NCBI RefSeq assembly: GCF_000517405.1
Contig: NZ_CP006568.1
Location: forward strand, 496,001-560,000
Length of the DNA: 64,000 bases
Source: Candidatus Sodalis pierantonius str. SOPE
GTDB taxonomy: Bacteria; Pseudomonadota; Gammaproteobacteria; Enterobacterales; Enterobacteriaceae
Direction of reading: 5' to 3'
The stretch's first letter is position 1. Each line of letters starts with the position of its first letter. The position numbers were made by a program, and so were the translations under genes. Under the pieces are notes generated by a model. That model was not told the DNA's origin, ran no database searches, and was given only the letters and a program-made list of their open reading frames with translations. Positions 18,116 to 27,885 of the stretch are shown here, one piece after another.

Positions 18116-19673
18116 ATGGCACGTAAAAAGAAGAAAGCGAGAACGGAAATGTGCATCTATATTAATGTCTTACGTATGAAATTCGAGCAGCGTCGCTCGA
18201 ATCGCACTATCGCAGCAGCGCTCGGCATAGGCTGTACTACCGTGCACGATATCCTCGGCCGATTCACGGTAGCTAACCTGGTCTGGCCATTGCCGGCGGA
18301 ACTGTCCCCCGTCGACCTCGACCGCCTGCTCTATCCCGGCAAATCCGGAAAAGTTATCAATACCTTACCCAGCTGGCTTGATATCGATACCGAGTTAAGC
18401 CGCAAGGGCATGACCAAGCAGCTGCTCTGGATGGAATATCAGTCCGCCGTGGGCGGTGATGCCCTCGGTTACTCACAGTTTTGTGCACTGTTCCGTGACT
18501 GGAAAAAGAAGCAGCGGCGTTCCATGCGCATGGAGCACAAGGCTGGCGAAAAGCTCTTCATCGACTTCTGTGGCCCCACCGTACCTATCGTCAACCCTGC
18601 GACCGGTAGCGTACGCCAGGTCGCTATCTTCGTCGCTGCCATGGGCGTGTCAGGCTATGCGTATATCGAAGCCTGCGAAGGCCAGGACATGGCATCGTGG
18701 CTCAACGCCAATAGCCGCTGCCTGCACTTCATGGGTGGGGTTCCGGAGCTGATGATACCTGATAATCTGCGCAGCGCTGTCAGCACCCCTGACCGCTATG
18801 AGCCGGTCATAAACCAGAGCTACCAGGCGCTGGCAAATCACTATGAGACAGTGGTGCTACCGGCGCGCCCGAGAAAACCGAAAGACAAGGCGAAGGCAGA
18901 ATCAACTGTGCAGCTGGTAGAACACTGGGTTTTGGCCCGGTTGCGTAAACGTAGGTTCTACTCGCTGGCCGAACTCAACCAGGTGATACGAGAACTCAAT
19001 CATGAGTTGAATCTGCGCCCGATGCGTCATTACGGCGGACAAAGTCGCCTTGAACGCTTCGAGCAGCTGGACAAACCGGCTCTTGGGCCTCTACCGCCCA
19101 CACAATGGGAATACAGTGAGTATCTCGTTGCCTGAGTGGGACCTGATTACCACATAGACTACGGCAAAAACTGGTACTCGGTGCCGCATCCGCTGGTTGG
19201 CGAGCGCGTTGACGTCATCGCCACCCAACGGCTGGTGCAAATCCACCATAAGGGCGTCTGCGTGGCTACGCACCCTCGCAGCGATAATGCCTATAGGCAC
19301 ACGACTCAGACGGCGCACATGCCGGCTAACCATAAGGGGCAGAGTCAGTGGACGCCGGAAAGGCTGTGCAGTTGGGCGCTGTCGGTGGGTGTGTGCACAC
19401 TGAAAGTGGTCGAGTCCATCCAAAAGAGCAAAGCCCATCCGGAGCAGGCTTACCGCTCCGTGCTGGGGCTACTCAATCTGCAATCTGCAACGGCGCTATG
19501 AGACGACGCGACTGGAGAAGGCCTGCGCGCTGGCGTTGGAGAAAGGGTGCATTAACCGCTCTTTCATAGCCAACGTATTGAAACACGGTCGTGAAAGTGA
19601 GGTCACCCAGGACGGAGCCGGCGTATCAATGCTGGTTCACGAAAACCTCCGAGGTCCGGACAGTTATCACTAA
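18116..19673 (+). pseudogene. istA: IstA transposase of IS21 copy 1, stop codon plus 7-bp duplication
   Basis: IS21 transposase with an N-terminal helix-turn-helix (NRTIAAALGIGCTTVHDIL) and a DDE catalytic core (LFIDFCG, PELMIPDN, KDKAKAEST). The frame is stopped by TGA at 19133-19135 where copy 2 has CGA (reads VARVGPDYH there). Further on, a 7-bp tandem duplication (AATCTGC, near 19484) shifts the frame before the C-terminus. The expected full product is about 515 residues. Confidence 0.93.
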
Positions 19674-19684
19674 GGAGAATAAAT

Positions 19685-20434
19685 ATGGATACACTGTTAA
19701 TGGCTCTGCGAGAGCTGAAGTTGTCGGCAATGGTCCAGGCGTTGGAGACGCAACGCGAACTCCCGGGGAGTTATGGGGAGCTGGGGTTCGAGGAGCGGTT
19801 GTCGCTGATGGTAGAAGCGGAAAATTTGCATAGAAAAAACAACCACATATTCCGTATGCGACGGCAATCGCAAATGCACTTGCAGGCAAAACCGGAAGAT
19901 ATCCGTTATATCCCTAGCCGAGGAGTGACACCGGAACAGATGCGAGATCTGCTAGGGGGACAATATCTGAAATATCAGAAAAGCATACTCATCACGGGGC
20001 CGACAGGTACGGGAAAAACCTGGCTCAGTTGTGCGCTTGGTGAGCAGGCATGCCGGCAGCAATATAGCATGCGTTACTGGCGAGTGGGTCGGTTGCTGGC
20101 CCATCTTCACCAGTGTCAGGTAGACGGGACCTATCTAAAACAGCTTAAGCAGTTAGAAAAAATAGAGTTACTGATCTTGGACGACGTGGGCCTAGAATCA
20201 ATAAGTCCGATGCAGGCAACGATGCTGTTGGAGGTGATGGAAGATCGCTACGACAAAAGCAGCAGCATCCTGATCAGTCAACTGCCGGTGAAAAAATGGT
20301 ATGGACTGATAGAAAACCCCACGACAGCTGACGCGTTACTCGATCGGTTAGTACACCCCAGCTATAGACTGGAACTTAAAGGCGAATCACTACGCAAAGA
20401 GCAAGGAGTAGCCAGCACAGGAAAAATAGACTAA
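19685..20434 (+). CDS. istB: IstB helper ATPase of IS21 copy 1
   Basis: AAA+ ATPase, related to DnaC, that assists the IS21 transposase in target choice. 249 residues with Walker A GPTGTGKTW, Walker B LLILDDVGLE, and the conserved segment SSILISQLPVKKWYG. Start ATG follows AAGGAGAATAA, 11 bp after istA ends. Intact, but useless in cis because istA is broken. Confidence 0.93.
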   Translation: MDTLLMALRELKLSAMVQALETQRELPGSYGELGFEERLSLMVEAENLHRKNNHIFRMRRQSQMHLQAKPEDIRYIPSRGVTPEQMRDLLGGQYLKYQKSILITGPTGTGKTWLSCALGEQACRQQYSMRYWRVGRLLAHLHQCQVDGTYLKQLKQLEKIELLILDDVGLESISPMQATMLLEVMEDRYDKSSSILISQLPVKKWYGLIENPTTADALLDRLVHPSYRLELKGESLRKEQGVASTGKID

Positions 20435-20774
20435 ACCCGAGTCAGAAGATGAGCGAACACGTGATCGAATATCACTGGAATGGGTGATCGGAAAATATCG
20501 GAATAACTGATCGGATGTCGCCGGAACAGCTGATCGGATACGTCGGAATCTGCACCGGTGGCACTGCACGTGCAGCTGGCTGGCAAAAAACATCATCATC
20601 GCGCTGAGCAGTTCCCAGCGCATCACAAGAAAGCTTGCGGCAAGCATTCCCACGGTAAAAATTTCTCCAATCATCAACTGATGGTGTAATTTTCCCTCGT
20701 TTTTTTGCATTGCGCCACAAAAATATGTGACGAGGATCATAATAATTACCCCCCGCCGCTTGCTTTCTACTGAT

Positions 20775-22169
20775 TTAAGATTTTCCGTTTACCGTCTCGG
20801 CCGGGCCAACTATCTGAAACTTAGGCAAATCTCCCTGCGGATAGAGCTCCAAGCCGCCGCCCAGCGCTTTATACAGCGAGACCAGGTCCACGCTGGATTG
20901 TACGCGGGCGCTGGCGGCCTGCTGCCGCGCCTGTGCCAGCTGACGCTGCGCGTCCAACACCTCGATAAAGGTGCTTATCCCCTGGCGATAGCTGTTGCTG
21001 GCCAGATTGAAGGCATTTTGCAGCGCGTCGGCGGTTTGTTCCAACCCGTCGACCCGCTGCTGGTCGGCGCGATAACTGACCAAGGCGTTTTCCACATCCT
21101 GGAGCGCGGTCAGTACCGTTTGGCGATAGGCGAGGACGGCATTTGCCTGTTGCGCCCGCGCCAGCCGCACATTCGACACCAGCCTCCCGCCTTGGAAAAT
21201 GGGAATAGACACCTGCGGACCATAGGAATAAAAATGGCTGCTCCAATGGGTGAGATAATCAGAATCGGTGTTGCGCATCTCGAATTGGCCGGTCAGCGAC
21301 AGATCCGGGAACAGCTGCGCGCCCGAGACGCCGATATTGGCGGTTGCGGCGTGCAGCTGCGCTTCCGCCTCGCGTACATCAGGACGGCGACGCGCCAGGG
21401 AGGCGGGGACGCCCACCGGCACCGCCAGCCCATTCATTGCCTGGCGCTGTTGGGCTTGATACTGCGCCACGTCAATTTGCGCCATCAGCGTGTCGCTGAC
21501 GCTTTGCGCGCCGCGCAACTGTAAAAACTGTAAATAGGCCCGCGCCACTTCGGCCTCCAGCGAGACCAGAGCATCATTGCGGCTTTCCACCGAGGCCTGC
21601 GTTTGCGCGTTGGCCATTTCAACGGAGCGGCGCACCCGACCCCATAAATCCAACTCCCAGGACGTGTCGAAACTGCCTTGATAAAGGTGAATCGGCCGCG
21701 TGAGCGAATCCAGGCGCGAGGCGAGCTCTTCGCTGCTTTCAGCCACCTGGGCGCGGACGCCATACGAGTCCAGTTCGCCTTTCAGGCCCAACTGCTGGCG
21801 CGTGGCGCTGGCGTTGGCGCTAACGGTCGGCAGGCCGGCGGCGCCCGCTTGCAGCGTTTGTTCACGGGCGCCGGCGATACGCAATACCGCCTGCTGCAAG
21901 GAGAGATTGCCGGCGATGGCGCGGTCGATAAGGCTATCGAGCTGCGCATCGTTAAAGGTGCGCCACCACTTTGGGTCTGGCTGCGCGGCCAGCGCCCGGG
22001 AGGCGGTGCGGTCGGTGCGGCGCAGGTCATTGAAGGCCGACGGCGTGGAGGGTTGGGGCGGTTGGTAATCGGGCCCCATCGAACAGGCGCTAAGCGTCAG
22101 TGCGCCCAAACCGAGCAGCGGTAACAGGGGAGTTGGCCGCCTCCTGGCGGTGCGAATACGAGCCGGCAT
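20775..22169 (-). CDS. outer-membrane efflux lipoprotein (OprM/NodT family), possible in-frame deletion
   Basis: TolC-like outer-membrane channel of a tripartite pump. The N-terminus carries a lipoprotein signal (LLGLGALTLSAC, lipidated Cys), then GPDYQPPQP typical of the family, the first coiled-coil repeat, and the second repeat with VPASLARRRPDVREAEAQLHAA and the barrel segment FPDLSLTGQF. Length is 464 residues, short for the family (about 480-500), because the segment between SDTLMAQ and NGLAVPVGVP lacks roughly 50 residues of the first repeat's second helix pair. This deletion keeps the frame but probably spoils channel assembly. Third gene of the emrA-emrB-type operon. Confidence 0.85.
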   Translation of the reverse strand: MPARIRTARRRPTPLLPLLGLGALTLSACSMGPDYQPPQPSTPSAFNDLRRTDRTASRALAAQPDPKWWRTFNDAQLDSLIDRAIAGNLSLQQAVLRIAGAREQTLQAGAAGLPTVSANASATRQQLGLKGELDSYGVRAQVAESSEELASRLDSLTRPIHLYQGSFDTSWELDLWGRVRRSVEMANAQTQASVESRNDALVSLEAEVARAYLQFLQLRGAQSVSDTLMAQIDVAQYQAQQRQAMNGLAVPVGVPASLARRRPDVREAEAQLHAATANIGVSGAQLFPDLSLTGQFEMRNTDSDYLTHWSSHFYSYGPQVSIPIFQGGRLVSNVRLARAQQANAVLAYRQTVLTALQDVENALVSYRADQQRVDGLEQTADALQNAFNLASNSYRQGISTFIEVLDAQRQLAQARQQAASARVQSSVDLVSLYKALGGGLELYPQGDLPKFQIVGPAETVNGKS

Positions 22170-22170
22170 A

Positions 22171-23739
22171 TTAGTGAGCTCCCGCGTTGCCTTCGCTTTT
22201 CACCGGCGAAAGCAGCAAACAAAATGGAATAAGGATTAATGAAACCAGCGCGCAGAGACTGAAGACATCGACGTAGGCCAGGATCCGCGATTGCGCCACC
22301 ATCTGTTGGTAGAGTTGTCCCGTGGCAAGCGATGTCGGATCGCCGATGAGGCTGCCGGCGTCGCGGAACGCCTGGGCGGCACGCTGTATCGCCTGCTGGA
22401 ATTGCTCGTTGAACGGCGACATGTTATGCACCATATAGGCGCTGTGGGCCTGGGAGCGCTCGGTAATGGCGGCGGTGGACAGCGAGATGCCGATAGAACC
22501 CGCCACGTTGCGGAACATGGTGAACAGCGCTGAACCATCGGCATTCAGCCGCGGGGCAAGCGTAATAAAGGCCAGGGTGGTCAGCGGCACGAACAGGAAA
22601 CCGAGGCCGATGGACTGCGCGGCGCGCATTTTGACCATCGTGCTGAAATCGATATTCGGGACAAAATGGCTGGAATAGATAAACGACAGCGTCATCAAGG
22701 TAAAGCCGAACGCTATCAGCCAGAGGGTCTGCACTACCGGCATCAGCTTCAGCACCAGCGTGATGGACATGACGATCAACTCCGCCCCCGGCGAAAGCAC
22801 CAGCCCGGACCAGGTGACGGTATAGCCGAGCTCCTGCTGCGCCAGCTGCGGCATGACCACCGAACTGCCGTAGAGAATCATCGCCATGCCCGCCATCAGC
22901 AGGCTGGAAACGGCAAAATTGCGGTCCTTCAGGCAGCGCAAATCCACCACCGGTTTGCGGGTATAAAGCAGCCAGTACACCGCCCCCACCAGTCCGACCA
23001 CGGCCAGTAGCGCGAAGAGCTGAATAAGGCCCGAGGCGAACCAATCATCATCTTCACCGCGGTCCAGCATCACCTGCAAGCAGCCCAGCCCCAGCGCGAT
23101 AAGCCCGATACCGATATAATCGATATTGAGCTTACCGTTCTTCACTTTGCGCTCCCACGGCGGATCCTCAAGCATCTGGTATATGGCCAGAAAGGTCAGC
23201 ACGCCTACCGGGATGTTAATCAAAAACACCCACCGCCAGCTGTAGTTATCGGTTATCCAGCCCCCAAGGGTCGGGCCGACCACCGGCGCGACGATAATCG
23301 CGATGGAGGATAGGCCGAACGCTTTACCGCGATCTTCGGGTTTAAAATAATCGAGCAGTACCGACTGCTGGACAGGCTGCAGACCGCCGCCAAAAAAAAC
23401 CTGCATGACGCGAAACAAGATCATCTGCCACAGCTCGGTGGTGATGCCGCACAAAAAAGAGCAGACGGTAAACATGGCCACGCAAATCAGGAAGTACTGT
23501 TTGCGTCCCCGCACGCGGCTGAGAAACGCCGAAATGGGCAGCACGATACCGTTCGCCACCAGGTAAGAGGTCAACACCCAGGTGGACTCGTCGTAACTGG
23601 AGGAGAGGGTACCGGCTACGTGGGGGAGTGCCACGTTGACAATGGTGGTATCCAGGATTTCCATGAACACCGCCAGGGTAACGACGATGGCGACCGCCCA
23701 GGGGTTGCTGGACGGCGTCCAGTGACGATCGCCGCTCAT
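22171..23739 (-). CDS. DHA2-family multidrug MFS transporter (EmrB type)
   Basis: Fourteen-helix proton-driven drug exporter, 522 residues. Motifs include the N-terminal LAVFMEILDTTIVNVALPHVAG, motif C-like IIVAPVVGPTLGGWITDNYSWRWVFLINIP (characteristic of DHA2), and the C-terminal LNADGSALFTMFRNVAGSIG. No defects seen. Its start overlaps the adaptor gene by 4 bp, and the outer-membrane gene starts 2 bp after its stop, so the three were one transcript. With a dead adaptor, export across the outer membrane is unlikely. Confidence 0.9.
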   Translation of the reverse strand: MSGDRHWTPSSNPWAVAIVVTLAVFMEILDTTIVNVALPHVAGTLSSSYDESTWVLTSYLVANGIVLPISAFLSRVRGRKQYFLICVAMFTVCSFLCGITTELWQMILFRVMQVFFGGGLQPVQQSVLLDYFKPEDRGKAFGLSSIAIIVAPVVGPTLGGWITDNYSWRWVFLINIPVGVLTFLAIYQMLEDPPWERKVKNGKLNIDYIGIGLIALGLGCLQVMLDRGEDDDWFASGLIQLFALLAVVGLVGAVYWLLYTRKPVVDLRCLKDRNFAVSSLLMAGMAMILYGSSVVMPQLAQQELGYTVTWSGLVLSPGAELIVMSITLVLKLMPVVQTLWLIAFGFTLMTLSFIYSSHFVPNIDFSTMVKMRAAQSIGLGFLFVPLTTLAFITLAPRLNADGSALFTMFRNVAGSIGISLSTAAITERSQAHSAYMVHNMSPFNEQFQQAIQRAAQAFRDAGSLIGDPTSLATGQLYQQMVAQSRILAYVDVFSLCALVSLILIPFCLLLSPVKSEGNAGAH

Positions 23740-24820
23740 TCAAGCGTAACCTTCGGCTCGGCCGACAGCCCCAGCGGCAGCGGCGTGTTGGGATCCAGGC
23801 CGCTGTCGATGACGATTTTGACCGGTACCCGCTGAACTATTTTCACGAAATTGCCGGTGGCGTTTTCTGCCGGAAAGGTGGAAAAGCACGAGCCCGAGCC
23901 TTGCTGAATACTGTCGACATGGCCGTGCAAGGTCAGATTAGGATAGGCATCCACCGTCACCTCCACCTGATTGCCGGGGCGCATATGTTCAAGCTGGGAT
24001 TCCTTAAAATTGGCGGTAATCCAGATGTCCGGCGAGACCGCCGAGAACAGCGAGCTGCCCGCCTGAACCAGCGTACCAAGCTGGACGTTGCGCCGGGTAA
24101 CGAAACCGTCGAACGGCGCGCGGACATCGCTTTAGGAGAGATTCAGTTCGGCGGTTTCCAATTGTGCCTGCGCTTGACTGACCTGGCGTTCGCGCGCTTC
24201 GACGTTGGTCTCGACCTGACGCACCTGCAACTGCACCTGGGCGGCCACCTCGACCTGCGCTTGGGCGTTGGCCAGTTCGGCACGGGCCTGCTGTGCTTTG
24301 GCCTGGGCCAATTGGGCGGGATATTGCACCTTTGACAGCGCCAACTGCGCCTGCGCCAGACCCAGCTGCGCACGCGCGCGGCGGTGGCGTCGCGCGGGTC
24401 GATTTGCACCAGGAGATCCCCCTTACGGACCCGCTGATTATCCTTGATCAGCAATTTCACCACGTAGCCGGAGATTTTCGGCGCGATGGTCACCGCGTTG
24501 CCTTCGGTATAGGCGTCATCGGTGGTTTCCTGGTTACGGCTGGAAAGCCAGAACCACAGGCCGGCGATCAGCATCACGACCACCACGATGGCCAGGATAA
24601 TCAGCGGCTTTTTGCCGGGGCGTTTGCGCTGATTGCCGCCGTCATCATCACCACCCCGGGCGCCGTCATCGTTATCCCGGTTGTCGTCCTGCCGGCGGCC
24701 ATCCTCTGCGCGGCGCGCCCCGCTGTCCGTGCCGGCGGGAGGGGGAGAAGAGCGGTTGACATCATCGTTATCGTTGGGTCGGGATGTATCGGAAGTGTAA
24801 TTGGGTTTGTGGCTATCCAT
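23736..24820 (-). pseudogene. HlyD/EmrA-family periplasmic adaptor, frameshift and stop
   Basis: Membrane-fusion protein linking the EmrB-type pump to the outer-membrane channel. The N-terminus is unusual: about 70 hydrophilic residues rich in D, R, G and N precede the single transmembrane helix (PLIILAIVVVVMLIAGLWFW). The lipoyl half TTDDAYTEGNAVTIAPKISG follows. A frameshift near 24375 separates QIDPRDATAAR from the coiled coil (SKVQYPAQLAQAKAQQARAE). A TAA at 24132-24134, where relatives have a tyrosine after LS, cuts the coiled coil from the C-terminal half (RAPFDGFVT to LSAEPKVTLE). Confidence 0.9.
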
Positions 24821-25143
24821 AGGCTCCGTCTACTAACGTGGCAAGCGCTGCGCCAGAATAAAAGGAAACTGTGTCATTAAGGGTAAAAGGATTTTCGCTA
24901 AACGCCAGTCCGCGCACGACGTGAATTGCCGTTACGCCATTAAATGCTAAAACACAGGGATTAAGCATACGCAGCGGCGCAGAATTAACAAGACAACCGC
25001 TAACTATTTCCCTCTGTCAAGTCAACGATGCGGCAAAAAGGTGACAAAAAAATACATCTTCCTGATGATTCTCGTTTTTTGCTAATCGGATATACTAATG
25101 CGCAATTCACTGCGCTCCAGCGGTATTGATCGGGTAACGGATA
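24821..25143. other. gene-free stretch upstream of the efflux operon
   Basis: About 320 bp with no supportable gene. It is A+T-richer than its surroundings near 25020-25100 and presumably holds the efflux operon promoter; I could not assign boxes with confidence. A TATACT at 25091-25096 may serve the rightward remnant that follows. Confidence 0.5.
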
Positions 25144-25278
25144 ATGCTTTCACTTTTACGTGTCGTTTATATTGGCGTGTCACTTTTGACCCTCGGCAAT
25201 CTGGTTATCGGTCCCGCTCAGGCGGCGCAGCGCGCCCAGGCCCGCGCCGCCGCGTCACCCGGCCAGACTTGGGCGTGA
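25144..25278 (+). pseudogene. 5' remnant of an exported-protein gene
   Basis: The 44-codon frame begins with a textbook signal peptide (MLSLLRVVYIGVSLLTLGN, then LVIGPAQA and Ala at the cleavage site). It then runs, from about 25230, into sequence that on the other strand is the glutathione transferase gene, and stops at 25278. This suggests a deletion that fused the start of one gene to the inside of a convergent one. The original protein cannot be named. Confidence 0.45.
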
Positions 25279-25508
25279 CGTTCCGCCAAATATTCCACGA
25301 TGGCCAGCGAATCCCACCCCGTCCGCGCGCCATCGATCAACACCGGTACTTTGCCGGTAGGGGAAAAGCCGTGGAAGAGGGAGCCGGCCGCCGGGGGTTC
25401 AAAGGGGTGCAGACTCTCCTCGAACGGCAGCGCCAGCGCTTTCATCAGCACCCACGGCCGTAATGACCAGGACGAGTAGTTTTTATTGGCGATATGCAGT
25501 TGATACAT
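25218..25508 (-). pseudogene. glutathione S-transferase, N-terminal domain only
   Basis: The thioredoxin-like N-terminal domain is recognisable: NKNYSSWSLRPWVLMKA with the catalytic Ser region, SPTGKVPVLIDG (cis-Pro), and WDSLAIVEYLAERH for the glutathione gamma-glutamyl site. The gene ends after 96 residues (AAARAWARCAA) instead of about 215. The helical C-terminal domain has been deleted, at the same junction that truncates the rightward signal-peptide remnant. Confidence 0.85.
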
Positions 25509-25529
25509 CCTTGCGTTCTCCCATAGGGG

Positions 25530-26009
25530 TTAAAAACCGTGCGCCGATGCACAGGTCGATAGCGTTACCCGGAAACGAGGCTTGCGCCAGCCCGGTACCG
25601 TGACGGAATCTACGCTGCCTTCCTGGCGTGCGCCCATACGTTGATAAAAACCGGCGGCCAGCGGATCGGCGTCAATTAACAGCCGAGTCGCGCCGGCGCG
25701 GTGTGCCGCTTTGATCGACCAGCCGAACAGGGACTTGCCGATCCCCGCTTTTTGCCGCGCGGGTGAGACAAATAAGCGCGCCAGGAAAGCCTCATCCTCT
25801 TCCACCTGCAATTGGGCGACCCCCAGCAGTTGGCTATCGCTTTCCGCCACGCAAATCAGCGAATTTTCCATATCAGCCGGCCGAAAGGTCAGCTCTTGTC
25901 GGCAGCACTGCATAATCGCATCGTCATATCCCCATAACGCTTTGGATTGCAGACAGAGCTCAGTGAGTTGGGCCAACTCTTCAATGCGTGCTTCTCTGAG
26001 CTGATGCAT
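25530..26009 (-). CDS. GNAT-family N-acetyltransferase
   Basis: 159 residues with the GNAT fold: N-terminal REARIEELAQLTELCLQSKALWGY, the beta4 strand LLGVAQLQVEEDEAFLARLFVSP, and the acetyl-CoA pyrophosphate loop RQKAGIGKSLFGWSIKAA, followed by LIDADPLAAGFYQRMGARQEG. The substrate is unknown. The start overlaps the stop of the upstream oxidoreductase remnant (TAATG), so it was the second gene of an operon. No damage seen. Confidence 0.85.
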   Translation of the reverse strand: MHQLREARIEELAQLTELCLQSKALWGYDDAIMQCCRQELTFRPADMENSLICVAESDSQLLGVAQLQVEEDEAFLARLFVSPARQKAGIGKSLFGWSIKAAHRAGATRLLIDADPLAAGFYQRMGARQEGSVDSVTVPGWRKPRFRVTLSTCASAHGF

Positions 26010-26332
26010 TACTCTTTCCTCTCGTGCTGATGGTAAATCTGCAAAATGAGTTCGGTGGCGCGTCGAGCGTCGTCGTCGTCGGCCAACGGTGGCTCCCCCC
26101 CCCCGGCGACGGCCCGCTCGAAATCCGCCAGTATTGCCTGGTGGCGACGGCTGTCGTTGAGCGTTGCGTTGCTGGCGCCGTTATCCGCCACCGGCGGGCG
26201 CGGCTGCGCGGGATTGTCGACACCCTCAATCTGCCAGACGTCAATACAGTCGTTGAAAAGGGTAAACGTCCCTTTTTCACAGCACACCTCCAAACGCGGC
26301 GGATAGCCGGGCCGCACGCTGGTGAGCGCCAT
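26009..26332 (-). pseudogene. Gfo/Idh/MocA-family oxidoreductase, C-terminal remnant
   Basis: About 107 residues resembling the C-terminal part of NAD(P)-dependent sugar oxidoreductases: TSVRPGYPPRLEVCCEKGTF, a beta strand with IDVWQIEG, and the final helix with FERAVAGGGEPPLADDDDARRATELILQIY. The Rossmann domain and catalytic EKP motif are missing. Its upstream end abuts the truncated bglX on the opposite strand, so one deletion probably removed the 5' parts of both genes. A run of ten C at 26095-26104 lies inside it. Confidence 0.75.
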
Positions 26333-27885
26333 ACAGGGGAAGCATCCTGATGATCGTCATTCGCTGATGACCAGCGTGAAACACTTCGCGCTTTATGGCG
26401 CGGTGGAAGGGGGCCGGGATTACAACACGGTAGATATGAGCCCGCAAAAAATGTTTCAGGATTACCTGCCCCCTTACAAAGCGGCGCTGGATGCCGGCAG
26501 CGGCGGGGTCATGGTGGCGCTAAATTCCATCAACGGGACGCCGGCCACCGTGGATCGCTGGCTGCTGCAGGATGTATTGTGCAAAGCGTGGCATTTTACC
26601 GGTATCACGGTCAGCGATCACGGCGCGATCAAGGAGCTCATCAAGCACGGCGTGGCGGCCGATCCTGAGCAGGCGGCGAAAATGGCGATCAACGCCGGCA
26701 TCAATATGAGCATGAGAGATGAGTATTTTCTGAAATATCTGCCGGGGCTGATTCAGCGCGGCGAGGTGAGCCAGGCGACGCTCGACGACGCGGTGCGCCA
26801 TGTATTGAACGTCAAATACGACATGGGCCTGTTCCGCGACCCCTATGTGCATCTGGGGCCGGCGGGCAGCGATCCGGCGGATACCAACGCGGAAAGTCGG
26901 CTGCACAGGGCCGAGGCGCGTCAGGTGGCGCGCGAGAGTGAAAAACCGCCTCAACACGCTGCCGCTGAAAAAACAGGGACGTTGGCGGTCATTGGCCCGC
27001 TGGCGGACAGTAAGCGCGATATCATGGGCAGCTGGTCCGCCGCGGGTCGCGCCGATCAATCCATTACCCTGCTGGAAGGGATCCGCCACGCGGTGGGGGA
27101 AGCGCAGGGTATGGCCCACGAAGCCTCCAGCCGCAGTGATATCACCATCCCGAAAAGCCAACGCAGGCTACTGCGCGCGCTCAAGGCCACCGGCAAGCCG
27201 CTGGTGGTTGTGCTGCTGAACGGGCGGCCTCTGGCGCTGGTGCGGGAAAACCAGTAGGCGGACGCGCTGCTGGAGGCGTGGTTCCCCGGTACCGAAGGGG
27301 GAAACGCCATAGCCGATGTGCTGTTCGGCGATCACAACCCGTCCGGCAAATTGCCCATGTCGTTCCCGCGCTCGGTGGGGCAAATTCCCATTTATTACAA
27401 TCATCTGCCCACCGGTCGCCCCTACGACCCGCAGAAACCGGAGAAGTATACTTCTCATTATTATGATGAAGCCAACGGCCCGCTGTTTCCGTTCGGCTAT
27501 GGCCTGAGCTACACCCATTTCACCTTGTCGCCGGTGACGTTGTCGGCGACGCAGTTGGCGCCGGCGGGCAGTCTGACCGCTACGGTCACGTTGACCAACG
27601 ATGGCGACAGGGACGGCGCCACCGTGGTGCAGCTAGTATTTGCACGATGTCACCGCCTCCATCAGCCGGCCGGTGGCGACGCTACAGGGCTTCCACAAGG
27701 TCTTTCTGAAAGCGGGGGCGTCGCAATCCGTCCAATTTACCGTCACGCCGGCCATGCTGCGGTTTTATAATCAGCCAATGCAGCAGGTCACCGAGCCGGG
27801 TGAGGTGGACGTTATGATTGGCCTCGATTCCGCTAGAGTGAACCGTGCCCACTTTACGCTGCAATCCCGCTTTACGCTGCAATAA
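26322..27885 (+). pseudogene. bglX: bglX, periplasmic beta-glucosidase, heavily damaged
   Basis: Family 3 glycoside hydrolase. Homology to E. coli BglX starts around residue 200 (IQGKHPDDRHSLMTSVKHFA), so the signal peptide and the first part of the barrel are gone. The nucleophile motif VSDHGAIKELIKHG is present. Further damage is a gap after VARE, loss of about 50 residues after RHAVG, a TAG at 27255-27257 (ENQ-stop-ADALLEAWFPGTEG), and a frameshift near 27635 before HDVTASISRPVATLQGF. Near the end CTTTACGCTGCAAT occurs twice in tandem. Synteny with yehY-yehX-yehW matches E. coli, where bglX also adjoins that cluster. Confidence 0.93.

Larger units (their letters stand above)
17948..20554 (+). 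mobile_element. IS21-family element, copy 1 (2607 bp)
   Basis: Ends are TGCTGGTTCC and GGAATCTGCA, with the TG...CA termini usual for IS21. It is flanked by the 5-bp duplication CCGGT (17943-17947 and 20555-20559). Both ends carry several degenerate repeats of the type CCGATCACTGATTCCG, the multiple transposase sites known for this family. It contains istA (broken) and istB (intact) in the standard order. Confidence 0.95.
17754..20710 (-). pseudogene. small three-helix membrane protein gene split by IS21 copy 1
   Basis: The N-terminal half lies at 20560-20710 (starts MQKNEGKLHHQLMIGEIF) and the C-terminal half at 17754-17947 (NATAFIFTGVGIGMACWF to MANTPPDLQFT). Removing the element and one 5-bp target copy (CCGGT) rejoins them in frame as HVQCHRSSRNATAF, giving about 114 residues with three hydrophobic stretches. 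I do not recognise the family. The clean join shows the gene was intact when the IS arrived. It lies on the same strand as the efflux operon ending at 20775 and may have been its last gene. Confidence 0.75.

Noticed and set aside
22424..23044. 206-codon minus-strand frame inside the DHA2 transporter gene
   Set aside because: Same strand but another frame of a gene with 14 clear helices; the translation is G/A/H-rich and has no homology.
25098..25463. 121-codon plus-strand frame near the glutathione transferase
   Set aside because: It is antisense to conserved transferase codons; only the separate signal-peptide start at 25144 in another frame deserves mention.
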